The notes beneath the pieces were generated by a model. The model made no database searches. It worked only from the letters and a program-made list of their open reading frames with translations, and was not told the DNA's origin. The translations under genes and the position numbers were made by a program. From the NCBI GenBank assembly GCA_026413225.1, contig CM048553.1, positions 17,856,501 to 17,920,500 on the forward strand: DNA of 64,000 nucleotides. Reading direction: 5' to 3'. This stretch comes from Otis tarda (lineage: Eukaryota > Chordata > Aves > Otidiformes > Otididae). This document shows, piece by piece, positions 63,170 to 64,000 of the stretch (position 1 is its first letter; each line of letters begins with the position of its first letter).

Positions 63170-64000
63170 GCTTCATGAACTATCGATAAGGGGGAACCTG
63201 CATCCATGGGCTACCTGCTTATTTCGGTATATAGCTCTTCAGTTGTTTACAGTGATCTCTGGATTTATGGTTCTTGATATTCAGTGCAAATTAGACTGTT
63301 GACTCAGTAGGTAAACATGTAGTGTGTATGGCGTATTTAATCCTTTGAAACATACTACTGCAGCTTGAATGTGAAATACTTGGTCTAAGCTGAACATGCA
63401 TTGTGAATAGTTTAGAAACGCCCAAGCCTTTCGCCATTAGCAGTCAACCCTTAAGACCAACTTTGAGTTATTGAAAGCCTTTTCAGATCAGTGAAGCAGC
63501 AACTTCAGACTCATAGATGCATCCACAAGTCTTGCTTTATCTTTGAGTGCTCCTGTTCTCTGAGTGGGGAAGCCACTTTTCAGAAATATGTTCCTTCCAC
63601 CTTGGAGCATCCTCAGCAAGTTCTCAGGGCAGGTTAAATACTGATATCTAGGAGTCTCCAAGCCACTGCCTGGATGTACATCTTCACGATTCTATAAAAG
63701 TATTTCCAATTGACTTGAAAAATTAGATGCTCTAGATTGCAGCTAACTTGGAAGTGAAGGTTTTGGCTGGGTGTTTTCTTGGTTTGTTGTTTTTGTTATT
63801 TTGTTCTGGATTTTTTTTTAGTAAAACTTCATTCCTGAGTGTGTTAGGACCAGATTTCTGAGGTAAAATGGCAAGACCTTAGTGAAGGAAGCAGAACTTT
63901 GAAACCTCAACTGTAGTATCTGTCTTGTCAGGAAGTACGCATTCTATAAATGTCAAAGATAAATAAATGACAACATGAACAGAAGAGAATACAAATGAGT

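Overview
This is a vertebrate nuclear window, almost certainly from a bird. It contains two intron-rich genes with GT-AG splice sites and large AT-rich introns. Two CpG islands mark the promoters. There are CR1 LINE copies with the bird-type ATTCTATGATTCTATG tail, and two bird-type solo LTRs. The end sequence of the LTR at 61.9-62.6 kb resembles ERVL-class LTRs that are common in songbirds, so a passerine or other neoavian is my best guess. There is no bacterial, phage, plasmid or CRISPR content.

Layout. Positions 1-21.8 kb hold the 5' part of ACBD5 on the minus strand: seven coding exons that join in one open frame of 276 codons. The 3' exons lie beyond the left edge. Positions 21.3-22.5 kb are the ACBD5 CpG-island promoter. 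Positions 22.5-43.4 kb are intergenic and contain a solo LTR (28.2-29.4 kb), a very old CR1 copy (about 29.6-30.6 kb), an old CR1 tail (about 34.0 kb), a pair of RFX X-box-like sites (39.5 kb) and a strand-asymmetric purine tract. Positions 43.4-44.75 kb are the ABI1 CpG-island promoter, with coding exon 1 of ABI1 on the plus strand at 43.8 kb. From 43.9 kb to the right edge is ABI1 intron 1, more than 20 kb, with a second solo LTR at 61.9-62.6 kb. I could not find ABI1 exon 2.

Function. ACBD5 is a peroxisomal tail-anchored acyl-CoA-binding protein that tethers peroxisomes to the ER through VAP proteins. The window includes its acyl-CoA-binding domain and its FFAT-like VAP-binding motif, but not its coiled coil or membrane anchor. 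ABI1 is a subunit of the WAVE actin-regulatory complex. The two genes are divergent but 22 kb apart and do not share a promoter. As I remember the human map, ANKRD26, YME1L1 and MASTL lie between them, so this arrangement suggests an inversion.

I found no previously undescribed system. The observations most worth a second look are the ACBD5/ABI1 rearrangement, the uORF overlapping the ABI1 start, the weak exon 4 donor in ACBD5, the FFAT exon, the X-box pair and the fossil CR1.
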